Position numbers and translations under genes: made by a program. A stretch of DNA of 64,000 nucleotides from Sclerotiophoma versabilis (taxonomy: Eukaryota; Ascomycota; Dothideomycetes; Pleosporales; Didymellaceae), in contig JAAROD010000015.1 in NCBI GenBank assembly GCA_012274445.1, positions 1,488,001-1,552,000 on the forward strand, given 5' to 3'. The notes beneath the pieces were generated by a model. The model worked only from the letters and a program-made list of their open reading frames with translations. It searched no databases and was not told where the DNA came from. Shown piece by piece: positions 26,501-37,386 of the stretch. The first letter of the stretch is position 1, and each line of letters begins with the position of its first letter.

Positions 26501-26556
26501 CCTGATATTACAGTCAGCATAGAGATTCCTTCTTTCCCCCGAGAGACATACGCCAT
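20589..26556 (-). CDS. STT4: Phosphatidylinositol 4-kinase, type III alpha (STT4)
   Basis: This kinase makes PI4P at the plasma membrane, feeding PI(4,5)P2, cell-wall-integrity and actin pathways. Five exons (26556-26552, 26501-24734, 24683-22996, 22947-21828, 21779-20589) give 1923 aa, matching the family (about 1900). All four introns are 48-50 nt with consistent phases. The long N-terminal part is an alpha-solenoid. The C-terminus has the PIK helical domain (NPITAVTLFMPAY, HPFIIQYAMRALES) and the PI3/4-kinase domain: VGVYLPSNPDG, KVGDDCRQDVLALQM, catalytic loop FKDRHNGNIMID and activation loop HIDFGFCFDIAPGG. It ends TNGIPY. I start at the ATG 5 nt before intron 1 because the spliced N-terminus MARTIRGNALEKLARLSA resembles fungal STT4. 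An in-frame ATG at 26646 would add 30 residues. The last coding exon is the most conserved. Confidence 0.96.
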
Positions 26557-26646
26557 ACTGTCTGCCGACTTGGACACGTTGCGCGACAACTTGCGCGTAG
26601 TAATCAGCAATACTTCTCGAGACGGGTGACGGAATGTCCGTTCCAT

Positions 26647-28567
26647 CTGAACAGGGATTCAGGGTCCAGCGGTGTGGCTCCTGCTGATTGGCGCACCTCA
26701 CCTTCACGATCTATACCTTCCTTTCCTCAACGGCAGACCATCAATCGGCAAGGTTGAACCCCGAAGAGACATGCATACTAGCTATGAGCTGTGGCATAGT
26801 CAATCCACGACTTGAGTCTGCTGATAGTGTGTCTGGTTCTTCTTGCCGTCGAGGGTGCATCTTCGACACCGTCGGCGCACAACAACAACACCGTCATCGC
26901 CGTCCCAATAGACTGCGATAAGAAACTGTGACGTCGCTTCCTATAGACTCTGTGCTCAGTATCATTGCGAAGAGCTTCTCGAAGCGATAACTGGTGCACG
27001 TTCCAACGGATTAGCATCGTGACGCAGAAGACCAATCGGAGGATTATACACGTAGCAAAAACACCGGTGTTTCAATGTGGTATCGATTTCAATCGAAAAA
27101 GTTAACACCAGAACCTTGTCGCTGATAACATGGAAGCACAGCCGACTCTGTGAGAGATCAAAGCAATCACGGCGCAAACCAATTGGATGAAGAGAGGGCT
27201 TGCAGGACATTGCGAGGAAAAGAGAATCGAAATGTGGGGATGAGCACACAGCATCATACGGACCACTGAGCACATTAGTTCAAGCTGTTGAGTGCTTGAG
27301 TAGAGCCTTTTCGTTGAAGAAGGACGTCCGATTGACGCGGTCTTACGACAAGCCCGTTAGACACTGGGGCTTGAAGTGCGGTTGCTGCTTGCTAGTACTG
27401 CTGCAAATACTGACATCGACGAATGGTTGTCGAAGCTGCGTAATATCGATATATTATCCAGGAAGACCGTGACTTAACTTCACAATGGTAGTTTGTAACT
27501 AGGCCGGATATGACTATCAGCACTGCTTTGTGGACCAACATGCACGGAGAGTGTATAACACAGACTCGTGACGTCGGTCGCGGCTTCCCATACCCTGCGC
27601 TTAGTGTGTAACTGTCACCTACCTCACACGCGGAACCTCACAGTGGGGTCACCAGCCTGCACTTCCTGTAATGCTGCCCAGCAGGTGCACGCCATTTCTT
27701 GGGGGTGACGTTTGGAAGAAAGCCTCATAATCCTCACATGCAACCGGCCCAGGCTCCCCAAGCCATCAAAGCAATCAGAAGGACTGCCAGGTGTCACGGG
27801 AATATCCCCACCTCACGTCCTTTGGTCCCACCGATGGTAACTGAGCTTGTCCCTGGTCGCACCTGTATGCGAATCCCCAGCAAAGGCGGTCAGTAATGGC
27901 GTTGATATTTCTCGCTGTCAGGGTGTTGTCATGTGCGCTATTTAGCCCACTGCTACTTCGAATTTACTGGTCGGAGCTGGACAGCGAGTGTGCGGACGGG
28001 AGCATCTGAAACTAAGATGCACTTAGCCGCAAACAGGTTCGTAGAGGTACACACGATAATCCATTGTTCGCTCTGGTCAGCTTCTAACTAATCGGGAAGT
28101 ACTTTCAGCAGCCACGTTCACTTCACTTACATCCTAATGTTAGGTTGAGCTCTGGAATTATTCTCTGATCGAATATAGCCGCCCTTTCCGAGGCGACACA
28201 ACGCTTATGAGCACTGAGCATTGCACAAGCTGCATGCGTGCAGGGATATTTGTTTGTTTGCCAGGCACAGGCTGAGCGCTCCAGCCTTGCAGGTCGAACG
28301 ACCATCAACAGCTAAAAACGGACACTGCTGGATACGAACATTGTAAAATGACCTACAATTCTAAACCACCGTCTTAGTTGGTACCACTTTCTCCCCATAT
28401 CGGGCTTGTTGGGAGTATGCGAAATGTGGTACGAACTCCCCTTCAAGAGTCGCACCCCTGAGTTTTCCGGTATACATAGGGCCAGAGTGAGCTCATGCTC
28501 TTTATCCCTCTCAAAACTTACCGAAGCTTGTGCGTCTTTCTAACCGCACTTGAGACGACAATTCGAG
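26647..28567. other. Intergenic, STT4 promoter side
   Basis: About 1.9 kb lie between the STT4 start (minus) and the next plus-strand gene. Frames are all short (under about 105 codons) and without pattern. It is a divergent promoter region; no repeats stand out. Confidence 0.4.
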
Positions 28568-29111
28568 ATGGTCTCTTGGGAATGGGATCGATCGCGGCAC
28601 CGTCGAGAACGCAGGTACCATGCTGGCTATCATCCATTCCCGTTCCATGACGACTACGAAACTCTCGGTAGAGACATCGAAGATATGCGGTATGATCGCG
28701 TGTCCGTTACAAGCCGCAGACGCCGAGGACTCAACTGTCATCACGACGGGTGCCAGTTCTGTGTCGGTGACTACCGAGAGCCTGTAAGAATATCAACTTA
28801 GCCACATGACATGTAATTGACATGAATCTTAGTACGAGTTCCTGCGCCGCTATGACCCTCTCGATGATTTGATGGGAGAAGTACACGACTACTGGATTGC
28901 AATGGAGACGGGTCGGTTCATTGCCCAAGACGCAGCAGACAGAATCGAGGAGGCATCCAACATGGTCAACCGCCTGTTTGGGTATAATCCTTATTGCAAG
29001 CAGATGTCTGTGTTCATGAAGCAGTTCGCGCGTGAGATTCAGCTCTTGCCAGACAACGTCCGTGACCCGTATCAAATGCGGAGAGGACGTGCTCACCTAC
29101 CATGGCCTTAG
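28568..29111 (+). CDS. Small hypothetical protein, unrecognised
   Basis: Two exons (28568-28783, 28833-29111) join over a 49-nt GT-AG intron at phase 0 and give 164 aa. The N-terminal half is rich in Arg, Asp, Tyr and His, with a C-x4-C pair (NCHHDGCQFC). The C-terminal half is predicted helical (DLMGEVHDYWIAMETGRFIA... to NRLFGYNPYCKQM) and ends in RGRAHLPWP. There is no signal peptide or membrane segment. I do not recognise a family; the clean splice and continued amphipathic pattern argue that it is real. Immediate neighbours give no hint of role. Confidence 0.6.
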
Positions 29112-30269
29112 TTATTTGCATGCGGCATTGTGTTTACATGTCTTGATTCCTTTGTGTAAAATGAATGAAGAAGTATCGAATATCAATGAAACGATTAGAA
29201 GTGACAGATGTTGACCAGCCGGTCTGCGACAACAAGTCTGTTCTCCCGGTGTCTCACCGGCAGCAGCCTTCATAGATGAGGCAACGCAAACCATGGCAAA
29301 GAAGCCCAAGCACAACCCATGACATAGAGTCAAAATGTTCCATTGTTTGATAAGACTTTGTGCTCTGGTTGAACCCTAATCTTTCATATGCTTGCTTGCC
29401 GGCGTTGAGTTTTTGATCTCCTAGCTCTTCTTCATAATCGAAGCAGACTAGTCTATGACACTGCGGATTTTGCTTAAAGTGGGGCTCAAACATGTGTCTG
29501 ATGGCAAGGGGATACAAACAGAGGTATTGAGTTTATGAGTTCTTTGAATCGTCTGTACTATGTACGTTGGATGATTAACTGAAGGAGAGCACTGCAATTG
29601 AGCATGAAGCGAACCAGATGCTGAAATGTCATACACGGTTGAGGAAATTCTACACAAAAAAGACGATACTCGTTCATCGTCGAATCAGAAGATAAGAATT
29701 GCTTAAAATCTACGTGTGCGTAGCGTACATGCAATCAAAGTGCAGGCGCTTAAAGCATCTGTAGAAATGCAGACTCGACATGAGCAACGACGCAGGCTTT
29801 CGAACAATCTAGCTCAATTGTAAGCAGTCAAGGACTTCATGAGGGACACGATCCAAGTACCACAGCAAGTAGTAGAGTCGAAAGAGTATCCGAATGTAGT
29901 CAGACTATTGGCACTACGAAGGTACCTTTGTGTCTCGTTCATTGGCCCTGGCTCTTCGTCTACGAAAACATTATCTGGAAAAGTTGCGCGATATGCTGAG
30001 ATCCATCTAGTACCACTTCGCTACAGCCTCCAACAAGCCCATGTCGAAAGTAGAATCGCAAGGTGCTGGTGGTTGTGGTGGAGGAGAAGGTGGGCCACAC
30101 CACACACCGTTCTGATTGGCCAGCGCTATCGATGGGGATTTTGAACTTTTGGGCTTGGCACATCCCACCACGGGCAGGCGCAACGCTCGACACAAAGCCC
30201 AAATCACGTCCAGCGCTCGACGACCCCGCCCGCCCACTTCTCCAGGCATATTCCTACACGTGAAACACG
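29112..30269. other. Intergenic spacer before eIF3m
   Basis: About 1.16 kb contain only short frames. 30,070-30,250 has several CCACC/GGTGG-type words and is probably the eIF3m promoter. Confidence 0.4.
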
Positions 30270-31643
30270 ATGCCGGGCCCCAAGAACACGCTCCTCATCG
30301 AGGGCTCCTTCGAGGAGCTTACCGACGAGTTCGCACAACACATCGACACGCTCAAAAAATCCCAGGGCGACGAGAGCTCGAACATCCAGCAGGAGAGCGC
30401 GGACCTGCTGAAGGAGAACAAGAAAGATGAGGTGCTCAAGAAGCTGGTCGTCGGTGCGCAAGCGCTGAACCAGGCGCCTGAGAAGGGTATGCAAGAGACA
30501 CAGTCATGAGCGCGGAGGGCGGGGCTAACATGGCGGTGCACAGAGTTCATAGCAGCATACAACCTGCTGATCCACCTCGTAAACCAGTCGCCGAACGTGT
30601 CCATGTTCTTGCCCAAGATCTGCCAGAACCTGAGCAACCCCGTCACCTCTTCTCCCGCCAACGGCAGCGGCCTTGCCCTTTCCATTCTCAGCACAATCTT
30701 CAACATTCTTCCCGCGGACAGTGAAGTGCGCTTCCATGTTCTGCTGGCCATCCTCCGCGTCATTCGCGCCACAACGAACTTCGAGTACCTGCGCCCACAG
30801 CTGAAGCAGTTGGACACCTGGTTACAGGCATGGGACGTGGAGGAGGAGGAGCAGCGCAAGCTGTACCTTGCAGTCAGTGACTCGGCCGCTGCTGCCGGCG
30901 AGGACGAGCAGGCATACACATACCTCCTTCGTGCGCTCCGAACATTCCCCTCTGAGGAGGCGTCGTCCCCGGAGGCCCAGGAGTTGTCTCTCCGCGCGCT
31001 CAAGTCCGCGTTTACTCACCCCAGCCACTTCGACTTTCAGGACCTTACCGACCTCGACTCGATCCAGGCTCTGCGCAACTCCGAGCCCGTCTACTTCCAG
31101 CTCCTTGAGATCTTCAACTCCGACGTGGTAGACGATTTCAATGACTTCAAGGACGAGCACGATGGCTGGATCGAGAAGTCCGGCCTCGACAGCGCTGCTC
31201 TTAACCGCAAGATCCGCCTCCTCACACTCTCCTCGATCGCTGCATCGTCAGGCCAGCAAAGGTCGCTTCCCTACGAGAAGATCGCAAAGGCGCTGCAAGT
31301 CCCCAGCGAAGACGTTGAGATGTGGGTCATCGATGTGATCCGTGCCGGCCTTGTTGAGGGCAAGCTCAGCCAGCTCAATCAAACATTCCTGATCCACCGC
31401 TCCACATACCGCGTCTTCGGTGAGAACCAATGGAGAGAGGTCGCAAGCAGGCTCGACATGTGGAGGAATAGCTTGGTTGGCGTGCTTGAGGTCATTCAGC
31501 AGGAGAAGCAGAGGTTCCTCCAGGAGAAGGAGGACGAGGCCAACAGGGCCGACCAGAAGGCTGAGCAGGCGGCAAGGTTCAAGGGCCGAGGGGGCCAGCA
31601 GCAGAAGCCGCTCAGGGCTCCTGTTGACGAGGATGCTGATTAG
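30270..31643 (+). CDS. Translation initiation factor eIF3 subunit M
   Basis: This is a PCI-domain subunit of the eIF3 complex, which holds the 40S ribosome during start-site selection. Two exons (30270-30486, 30544-31643) join over a 57-nt intron (phase 1), giving 438 aa. The N-terminal blocks MPGPKNTLLIEGSFEELTDE and AAYNLLIHLVNQS are helical. The middle has AYTYLLRALRTFP, and the PCI/winged-helix part (about 210-385) includes IRLLTLSSIA, LPYEKIAKALQVPSEDVEMW and IDVIRAGLVEGKLSQLNQTF. The tail is a Glu/Lys/Gln coiled coil ending RAPVDEDAD. Length and order fit fungal eIF3m. CSN7 and other PCI proteins are related, but the VEMWVIDVIRAGLVEGKL block and the length favour eIF3m. Confidence 0.93.
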
Positions 31644-33100
31644 ATGTAAATAGGGGTGTTGGAGATGTACTGCTTTCGTTTGTTCCGACATGTCACGACA
31701 AAAGGAGTAGGGATTTGAGCGCATGCATCACGGCTCTCTTTCTGGGTAATGGCTGATTGAGCAGCCCTCGTGCTGCATACAGAAAATGCGATACAGATAC
31801 TTCATACGTGGTCTCGAAGCACTACCCCTCACCATGACATTACCTGCTGTTCATGTTCGAAGCTATCGCTGCACCCTTTGTACCTGTACGCCTCCAGCGT
31901 TTTCGGTTTACCATGTGCCACTGTTCACTGCTCGTTTTTTACCTTTCGTTGTTTTCGGTCCGCGCCTTGAGTAAACATCTCGCCGCATCCTCCCACATCT
32001 TTCTACACTATCGCAGAAATTCCTCTTGTCGTCCACCGCGCCAGCATACGTCGCGCAACAGGCCACTTGTGCCCAGTAGCGACGCAATAGAGATGGTGTT
32101 TGTTTACATCAGCCCGTGAGCACAAGGCGATGTTATATTGGTTTCGCCGGTTGATGTAGTAGGAGGAAGGAAGCCTTGAGTGCGAGTTTCGACACTCCAT
32201 ACCTAGTCACTTCCTATCTTGACAAGCACTGCGGAATCGCAATTCCGCGACTAGAATCGTTCATGGGCGGGCTCGAATCACTCACTACTTCCACCGCCTT
32301 CACTACAACCATCACACTAGGACCCCTCACACTGGGGACCTCTCTCACTCTCCAGGCCCATTCCCTCGCTTCTCCACTCAATCACTCACTTCTTCCCCCG
32401 ATACCGCCAAGCATTCCGCCACATCTCCCTGTATCCAAAGTCCCTGTCGATATCCTGACACGCTTTACAAAAGCTGCAGATGTCTTCCACCACCCCGCCG
32501 TGCCGCATAGTTTCGAATTTGAACTGCGGCGGGCTCACCATACCGCTGAGACACACGTGCATCTCAGGCGCGTAGTTGGCGCAGGCACCGATGGGGAGTG
32601 TGTGATTGCAGTGCGCGTAGCGGAGGAAAGTGTTGGTTCGTGGGCACATGGTAGTGCTACCACGAGTATACCGCTGATGCTGTGGTTGCTAGATGTACTG
32701 GTTGTGTGAGTACTGTTGGTTGGTGAATTGTAGTTCTTGTGGTTCTCAGAGGACGTGAGGGTGTGCGTCGTTTTGTGGACACACTCCCGCTTCACGATAT
32801 GTTGGGAGGACAATGACATTGCTACAGTCAACTTTTAGTGTTGTGGAAGACTGGCTTCACGGTGCTGGACGCACGACGAGGATATCAAATGTGGATCATG
32901 GATCACCCGCATCTTTGAATATCAGAGTAAACAATCCGCATATGAGGTCTTTGCATCCCGCCTTGTACTCGAGCGATGCTTACATCTGTCGTTCGCAATG
33001 GAAGATGACTCGCGATCGAGCGTAGAATGTACAAAATGAAAGTCCATTCATACGGAAGACGCTTCTAGGCAAATGCAGCCCGCATGTGATTCTATGAACT
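31644..33100. other. Intergenic, convergent 3' ends with one orphan ORF
   Basis: The 3' flanks of eIF3m (plus) and UMP-CMP kinase (minus) are separated by about 1.46 kb. The only frame of note is the orphan ORF at 32264-32709, listed separately. Otherwise I see nothing. Confidence 0.4.
32264..32709 (+). CDS. Orphan ORF, doubtful protein
   Basis: This intronless ATG-to-stop frame of 148 codons has a Thr/Leu/Ser/Pro-rich first half and a second half (FELRRAHHTAETHVHLRRV...ECVIAVRVAEES) with a more protein-like pattern. The frame is open upstream of the ATG for about 29 more codons. No family is recognised. It could be a lineage-specific gene or chance in a C-rich stretch. Confidence 0.25.
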
Positions 33101-33826
33101 CTAAGCAGTTTGCACGAACTTAAGATGAATTGGTTCAATGCCCCACGCCTTGATCTTCTCCTGGACATCCTGGTATACCTTGTCAGGCTCCTGGACGGCG
33201 TCAATCTTGACAACGCGCCCCTGCTCCTCGAACTCGTTAACAACTGGCATGCTGGTATCGACAAACACCTTGAAGCGCTTCTTGATCGATTCGATGTTGT
33301 CGTCGGCACGACCAGATGTCTCGCCGCGGTGCAGGAGGCGCTTGAGCATAACCTCCTCAGACGCGTCGAAAAAGAGAGTGAACTTGGAAGGGACAACGGA
33401 GCGCTCGAAGGCGTGCGCTTGGTCGAGTTTACGTGGGAAGCCTGTTGTCAAGTTAGACACTCAATCTCTCGAAGCACTTCACGCAATTAGCATACCATCG
33501 ATCAGGAACAAGCTCTTCTTCTCATTTTCCATAGCCTTCTTCATGGCGTTCTCCAGCAGCTGAATTGTAACCTCCATAGGTACAATCGTACCCTCCTTGA
33601 TGTACGTCTTGATCATCTCGCCAAACTCACTCCCGGGACGGTCCTGCTCCTCGCGCAGCAAGTCGCCCGCACTCAGGTGCTTGAAGCCATAGTCCGAGAC
33701 GAGCTTCGTGCACTGTGTGCCCTTGCCTGCACCAGGGCCACCGAGGACGAAGATTACAGTGACATTTTCCGGCGACCAGAGCGGGCTGGTGCGCGTCGTG
33801 GCGCCGAGATTCTCAATTGCTGGCAT
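33101..33826 (-). CDS. URA6: UMP-CMP kinase (uridylate kinase)
   Basis: This enzyme phosphorylates UMP and CMP (and dUMP/AMP weakly) with ATP, an essential step in pyrimidine nucleotide synthesis. Two exons (33826-33496, 33441-33101) join over a 54-nt intron, giving 223 aa. It is an adenylate-kinase fold: P-loop GGPGAGKGTQ at about 29-38, NMP-binding HLSAGDLLREEQ, IVPMEVTIQLLENAM, LIDGFPRKLDQA spanning the splice site, a short LID with LLHRGETSGRADDN, and a C-terminal VYQDVQEKI helix. The short LID separates it from long-type adenylate kinases. Its start is only 24 nt downstream of the stop of the small membrane-protein gene on the same strand. Confidence 0.93.
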
Positions 33827-33850
33827 CGTTGAAGGTAGAGGTGGTGGTGT

Positions 33851-34186
33851 TTAGTGGGGCACCGGGTTGTTGGCTCGGGGCGTTGCTGGCTTGCTGCTGG
33901 GAGAGTGTCCGGCGATAGGTCCTTGGGGCTTGTAATGACCCTCGCGCTGATCAACAATCTTCTTGAAGAGAAAAGTGCCGAGGCCAAAGATGGCGATAAT
34001 GGGCCAGACTTTCAGGGGGGATTTGCTCTTGGGAGCACTGATGTGGGTCGGCGGTTCGTTGGGGCCTGTGGGGTCACCGGGCTGGCGGCGGTAGAAGCGT
34101 GGAGTGCTGGTGCGGAACTGGCGGGCAGCAGTAGGCGAGACAAGACGGGCGGTGCGAGTCTTGAAGGTTGTGAGTGTTGAAGACAT
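33851..34186 (-). CDS. Small predicted mitochondrial membrane protein
   Basis: This is an intronless frame of 111 codons. The N-terminus (MSSTLTTFKTRTARLVSPTA, then RQFRTSTPRFYRR) is Arg/Ser/Thr-rich without acids, a classic mitochondrial presequence with a likely cleavage near RQFRTS. One membrane helix follows (VWPIIAIFGLGTFLFKKIV at about 60-78), and the tail is Pro/Ser-rich. I do not recognise the family; a small inner-membrane protein is a reasonable guess. It lies 24 nt upstream of URA6 on the same strand, so the two probably share transcripts or overlap in their UTRs. Confidence 0.6.
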   Translation of the reverse strand: MSSTLTTFKTRTARLVSPTAARQFRTSTPRFYRRQPGDPTGPNEPPTHISAPKSKSPLKVWPIIAIFGLGTFLFKKIVDQREGHYKPQGPIAGHSPSSKPATPRANNPVPH

Positions 34187-34617
34187 GGTCGGTGTGGGAG
34201 TGGATATGACGATGCGGGATGCAGGTGTTGTGCAGCGGCGTTACTGCGCTAGCGCGGGCATGTGCTGCAGGAACCAATTGGCGGTCAGATGCTCTTCACC
34301 TCCCTCACCTCTCCATGAACATCCTGAAGAAGAAGGCGCAGACTCTGCAACCTCCTGCCTGAATTTGCTCTTGGTCGAGCTTTGATTTCACTTTGCTAAC
34401 ACACAGTTGTTTACTCAAACTTACAGCGAGACTCCCTCGCTCACTCATACTATTGACCCAGGACCAGACTTCAAATCATGGCTTGCACTCACTCAAGGGT
34501 TGCTTCAAAGGCACTTGGTGACTCATCTCGACAAAAAGGAGACTGGCGTGAAGCTTCATAATCCTACGATTGATACTACTTTCAACTACTGACCCCAAGT
34601 CAGACTTCAGCTCCACC
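34187..34617. promoter_or_regulatory. Divergent promoter region
   Basis: About 430 bp lie between the divergent starts of the small mitochondrial-type gene (minus) and the DUF7730-like gene (plus). This must contain both promoters if both genes are real. I cannot assign specific elements. Confidence 0.4.
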
Positions 34618-35613
34618 ATGAATCCCAAACCCTCACTCTTCGTCCACACTCGACCTAGGGTGAGTTTCCCGAAAGCGAAACAGACAAGAGGTTTCCTCGC
34701 ACTACCAGGAGAGATTAGGAACCGGATCTACCAATACTACTTCCAAGACACCTATCGCTGCGAGCTTGTTGGGGAGGGCTGCGATCTCTCGACTGCCGTA
34801 CTACAGACCATCAAGTTACTTCCTAACACCAGAACGGCGAAGCGGTATCGCGACACATATCAGAGTACTCCTGTGCCCGAGAGCCCACTAATCGTACGTT
34901 TCTCACACCTCCATCGACCCAACATTGGATGCCGCAACACTCGGTCACGCGTGCGGCTCAATCCGCACGGTGCTTTAGTCTTTGTCTGCAAACAGATGCA
35001 CGCGGAGACATTGCCATTGCTGTATCAGCGGATGACTTTCATCTTCGAAGCACCTCGTCGCATCATCGGCTTCCTCCATAGGATCCCGAAGCAAAACCAC
35101 AATGATGTCACGAAGATACATCTACATTATACCACCTACGGAAGCCCTGCAGCTGCGTGCCACATCATCTGGCAGGAAAAACACGTCCAAAGCTGGACTC
35201 GTGCGTGCAAAATGGCGTCTAAGAGTCTCACCTGCCTGCGAGAGCTTGAAATCGATGTGTGGATCAACGAGGACGCACCAAAGTTCAACCTGCGCCAGAA
35301 GTGGCTCCAGCCGCTGTGGCAGTTCCGACGAGCAAACTGTGCCAACCTCCAAGAAGAATCAACAGGTAGCAAGCCGCGTGCCCTCATTATAATCAAGGTC
35401 AGAGTCAAAACCCGCCTTTGGGCGCAGGACTTCGAAATGAACACGCGCCTGGCAAATGCCTGCAAGCATCTGCATCGGCTTTACGGTCATGGCATCAGCA
35501 ATGCTATACTCGGGGCGAAGGAGAATGAGGCCATGTCTAGCTTTGAAAAAGCGTGGAACGGCAAGTACAAGACATGGCAGCACCATTTGGGCTTTGCAAG
35601 GACTGGGTGGTGA
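34618..35613 (+). CDS. DUF7730-like fungal protein
   Basis: This is an intronless frame; the first ATG (MNPKPSLFVHTRPR) gives 331 aa. Near the start is FLALPGEIRNRIYQYYF, the F-box-like opening seen in many fungal proteins now grouped under DUF7730 and similar domains. Then come NPHGALVFVCKQMHAETLPLLYQ, a helix-rich middle and conserved-looking Trp residues in the C-terminal half. Such proteins are common, fast-evolving families in Pezizomycotina with no proven function; the opening motif may bind a partner as an F-box does, which is inference. There is no signal peptide or membrane segment. The reading frame is open about 16 codons upstream of the ATG without another Met. Confidence 0.7.
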   Translation: MNPKPSLFVHTRPRVSFPKAKQTRGFLALPGEIRNRIYQYYFQDTYRCELVGEGCDLSTAVLQTIKLLPNTRTAKRYRDTYQSTPVPESPLIVRFSHLHRPNIGCRNTRSRVRLNPHGALVFVCKQMHAETLPLLYQRMTFIFEAPRRIIGFLHRIPKQNHNDVTKIHLHYTTYGSPAAACHIIWQEKHVQSWTRACKMASKSLTCLRELEIDVWINEDAPKFNLRQKWLQPLWQFRRANCANLQEESTGSKPRALIIIKVRVKTRLWAQDFEMNTRLANACKHLHRLYGHGISNAILGAKENEAMSSFEKAWNGKYKTWQHHLGFARTGW

Positions 35614-36583
35614 GCATCCGCTGTCATGAGGGCCACCAGCATGCTTTCAGACATATGTTCACTGAGTTGGCGTCAACCATAAGCAGCAAATGTGGACTGA
35701 AATCGGAGGTGGACAGATAAACAGGTGTTACACCGTGTCATGTTTACTTGCGCACCTGCGCTTCATTCCCAGATTATGGCTTAGCTTTCCCTCAATCTGC
35801 AACATGTTGCCATACCTTCTGCAGTGTAGAAACATAAGTCAGGAAAGCCAATAGCCGCTTATTCCCAAGCGAGCTAATTGGGGTGCTGTCACTTCACCAG
35901 TCCACTACGGTTTATCCTTCGCAAGAAGGGATTAAGAACGAGGTTACCAGAGCTCGAGTATGAGGCTGCTTGGTGGAGGGATCATGCCCGGGTGTCTCAG
36001 CACGCCAATGCTGTCTGTTTCATCAACCACAAGGTTCCAGTGCGTGTTCTCGCAATCGTTGTTTGTAAACATGTGGTTGCTGAATGCAAGGTTTTGGGCC
36101 CTCTGTATAGATGTGACCACATGTGAGGAGTAGATTGAGATCGCTCGGTTGAAGAACACTCGCGAGTTGTAGGAGTTTCCTCGGATTACTCGGCGTGATT
36201 CCGACATTGATTGGCTGCCAAACATAGGGGTCAGGGGATGAGAAGGAATTAAAGCAATCTGTAGGTCGGTCTTGCATATTCGAGAACATGTCGCTTCTTT
36301 CTGTTCTACACTAAATGCTTCTATCCCCCTACAGGCTGTTTGGCGCTCTCGTGTTTCCAATCACTGATCCCAGCGGCCTGAAGCATAATCGATATCCGAA
36401 CCTTTGCAATGTGGCCTGCTGTTCTACTCCTGACGGATTGACATTGACTTTCGTAACACAGTGCAGCTCTGCAAGGTATAGTGTATTTGCCTAGGCCCTA
36501 AGCGGTCGTCAAGGCACCATATCAGCCGCCTTCGTACGAATTTGCGGTATCATCTGTCTTGTGTTTCGTCCTACGGTACGAGC
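35614..36583. other. Intergenic, convergent 3' ends
   Basis: About 970 bp lie between convergent genes. A minus-strand frame at 35944-36360 (138 codons, internal ATG at about 36225) contains SRRVIRGNSYNSRVFFNRAI but has no recognised family; I do not call it a gene. Confidence 0.35.
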
Positions 36584-37161
36584 TCACATGCTGTCAGCTT
36601 TCGCTTTGCGCTGCTCGATGATCTTCCTTGCACGCTCCCGTCGCTCCTCGCGCAGGGTGACGTAAATCCAGAACCACATTGACAGCTCAATAAAACCCCA
36701 GCTGAACACCACGCTGTTCTTGAGATAGCTGCCAGGGCTGTTCGAGTATGCAATGCCTCTGGGACCACCAAACATACCACCCTCCTTAAACAAGAACGTG
36801 TAGCCGGTGAGCGCAAACAGGAAAACCAGGCGTACGGGTGTCTGAGCACCCCAGTATTCGTCGAAAACTTCTTCGGGAAGCGAGGCTGCGGTAAGGTCGT
36901 TAATGCCGATGAACGCGAACAGGATGGCGATGAAGGCTATAGCGGCAGAAGGTGTAGCGAAATCTCGTGGAGTGGGCTATCAGATGTCAGCATCTTATAC
37001 TACGTCTCGCAAAAGCCGCATACAAGCTGCATCGACCCGCCCAAGATCATTATAACACTCTGGTTTGCGACGAGTTTTGGGTTTTTGATCAGAAGCGCAG
37101 CCAGCGTCAGGTGGAACAGCGCCAGACTGCGAATCATTGAGTTTGCCGATATAATTGCCAT
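36584..37161 (-). CDS. ILM1-family membrane protein
   Basis: This resembles yeast Ilm1 (increased loss of mitochondrial DNA 1), an ER/mitochondria-related membrane protein of unclear biochemical role. Two exons (37161-37024, 36976-36584) join at phase 0 over a 47-nt intron, giving 176 aa. Hydrophobic segments: SLALFHLTLAALLIK, AAIAFIAILFAFIGINDLTA, RLVFLFALTGYTFLF and FSWGFIELSMWFWIYV, so four membrane helices. The blocks GINDLTAASLPEE, YWGAQTPVRLVF and the tail LREERRERARKII fit the fungal Ilm1 pattern. The start is the ATG at MAIISANSMIRS; a TTG-headed extension upstream is ignored. Confidence 0.85.
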
Positions 37162-37386
37162 TTTGTGGAAGGGAGAGCTTTGTAAGGGGCTCGTGAAGTT
37201 GCGAATGCAGAAGCTGTGGTGATGATGTGCCAAAAACACCTGGCCCCCCTAAACTCCGGGGAAGAGCTCCTAAACTCCATACGCTAGCGCGAACACTGAT
37301 GACGAATAGCACGTTATCGTCTAGGTATCTATTGACATTGAACTTGCATTCATCATACATCAACACCACGTTGATGAGAAACAATC

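Noticed and set aside
30254..31003. 249-codon minus-strand ORF
   Set aside because: Antisense to eIF3m.
35944..36360. 138-codon minus-strand ORF
   Set aside because: Starts only with a non-ATG codon, has no domain and lies between convergent 3' ends.
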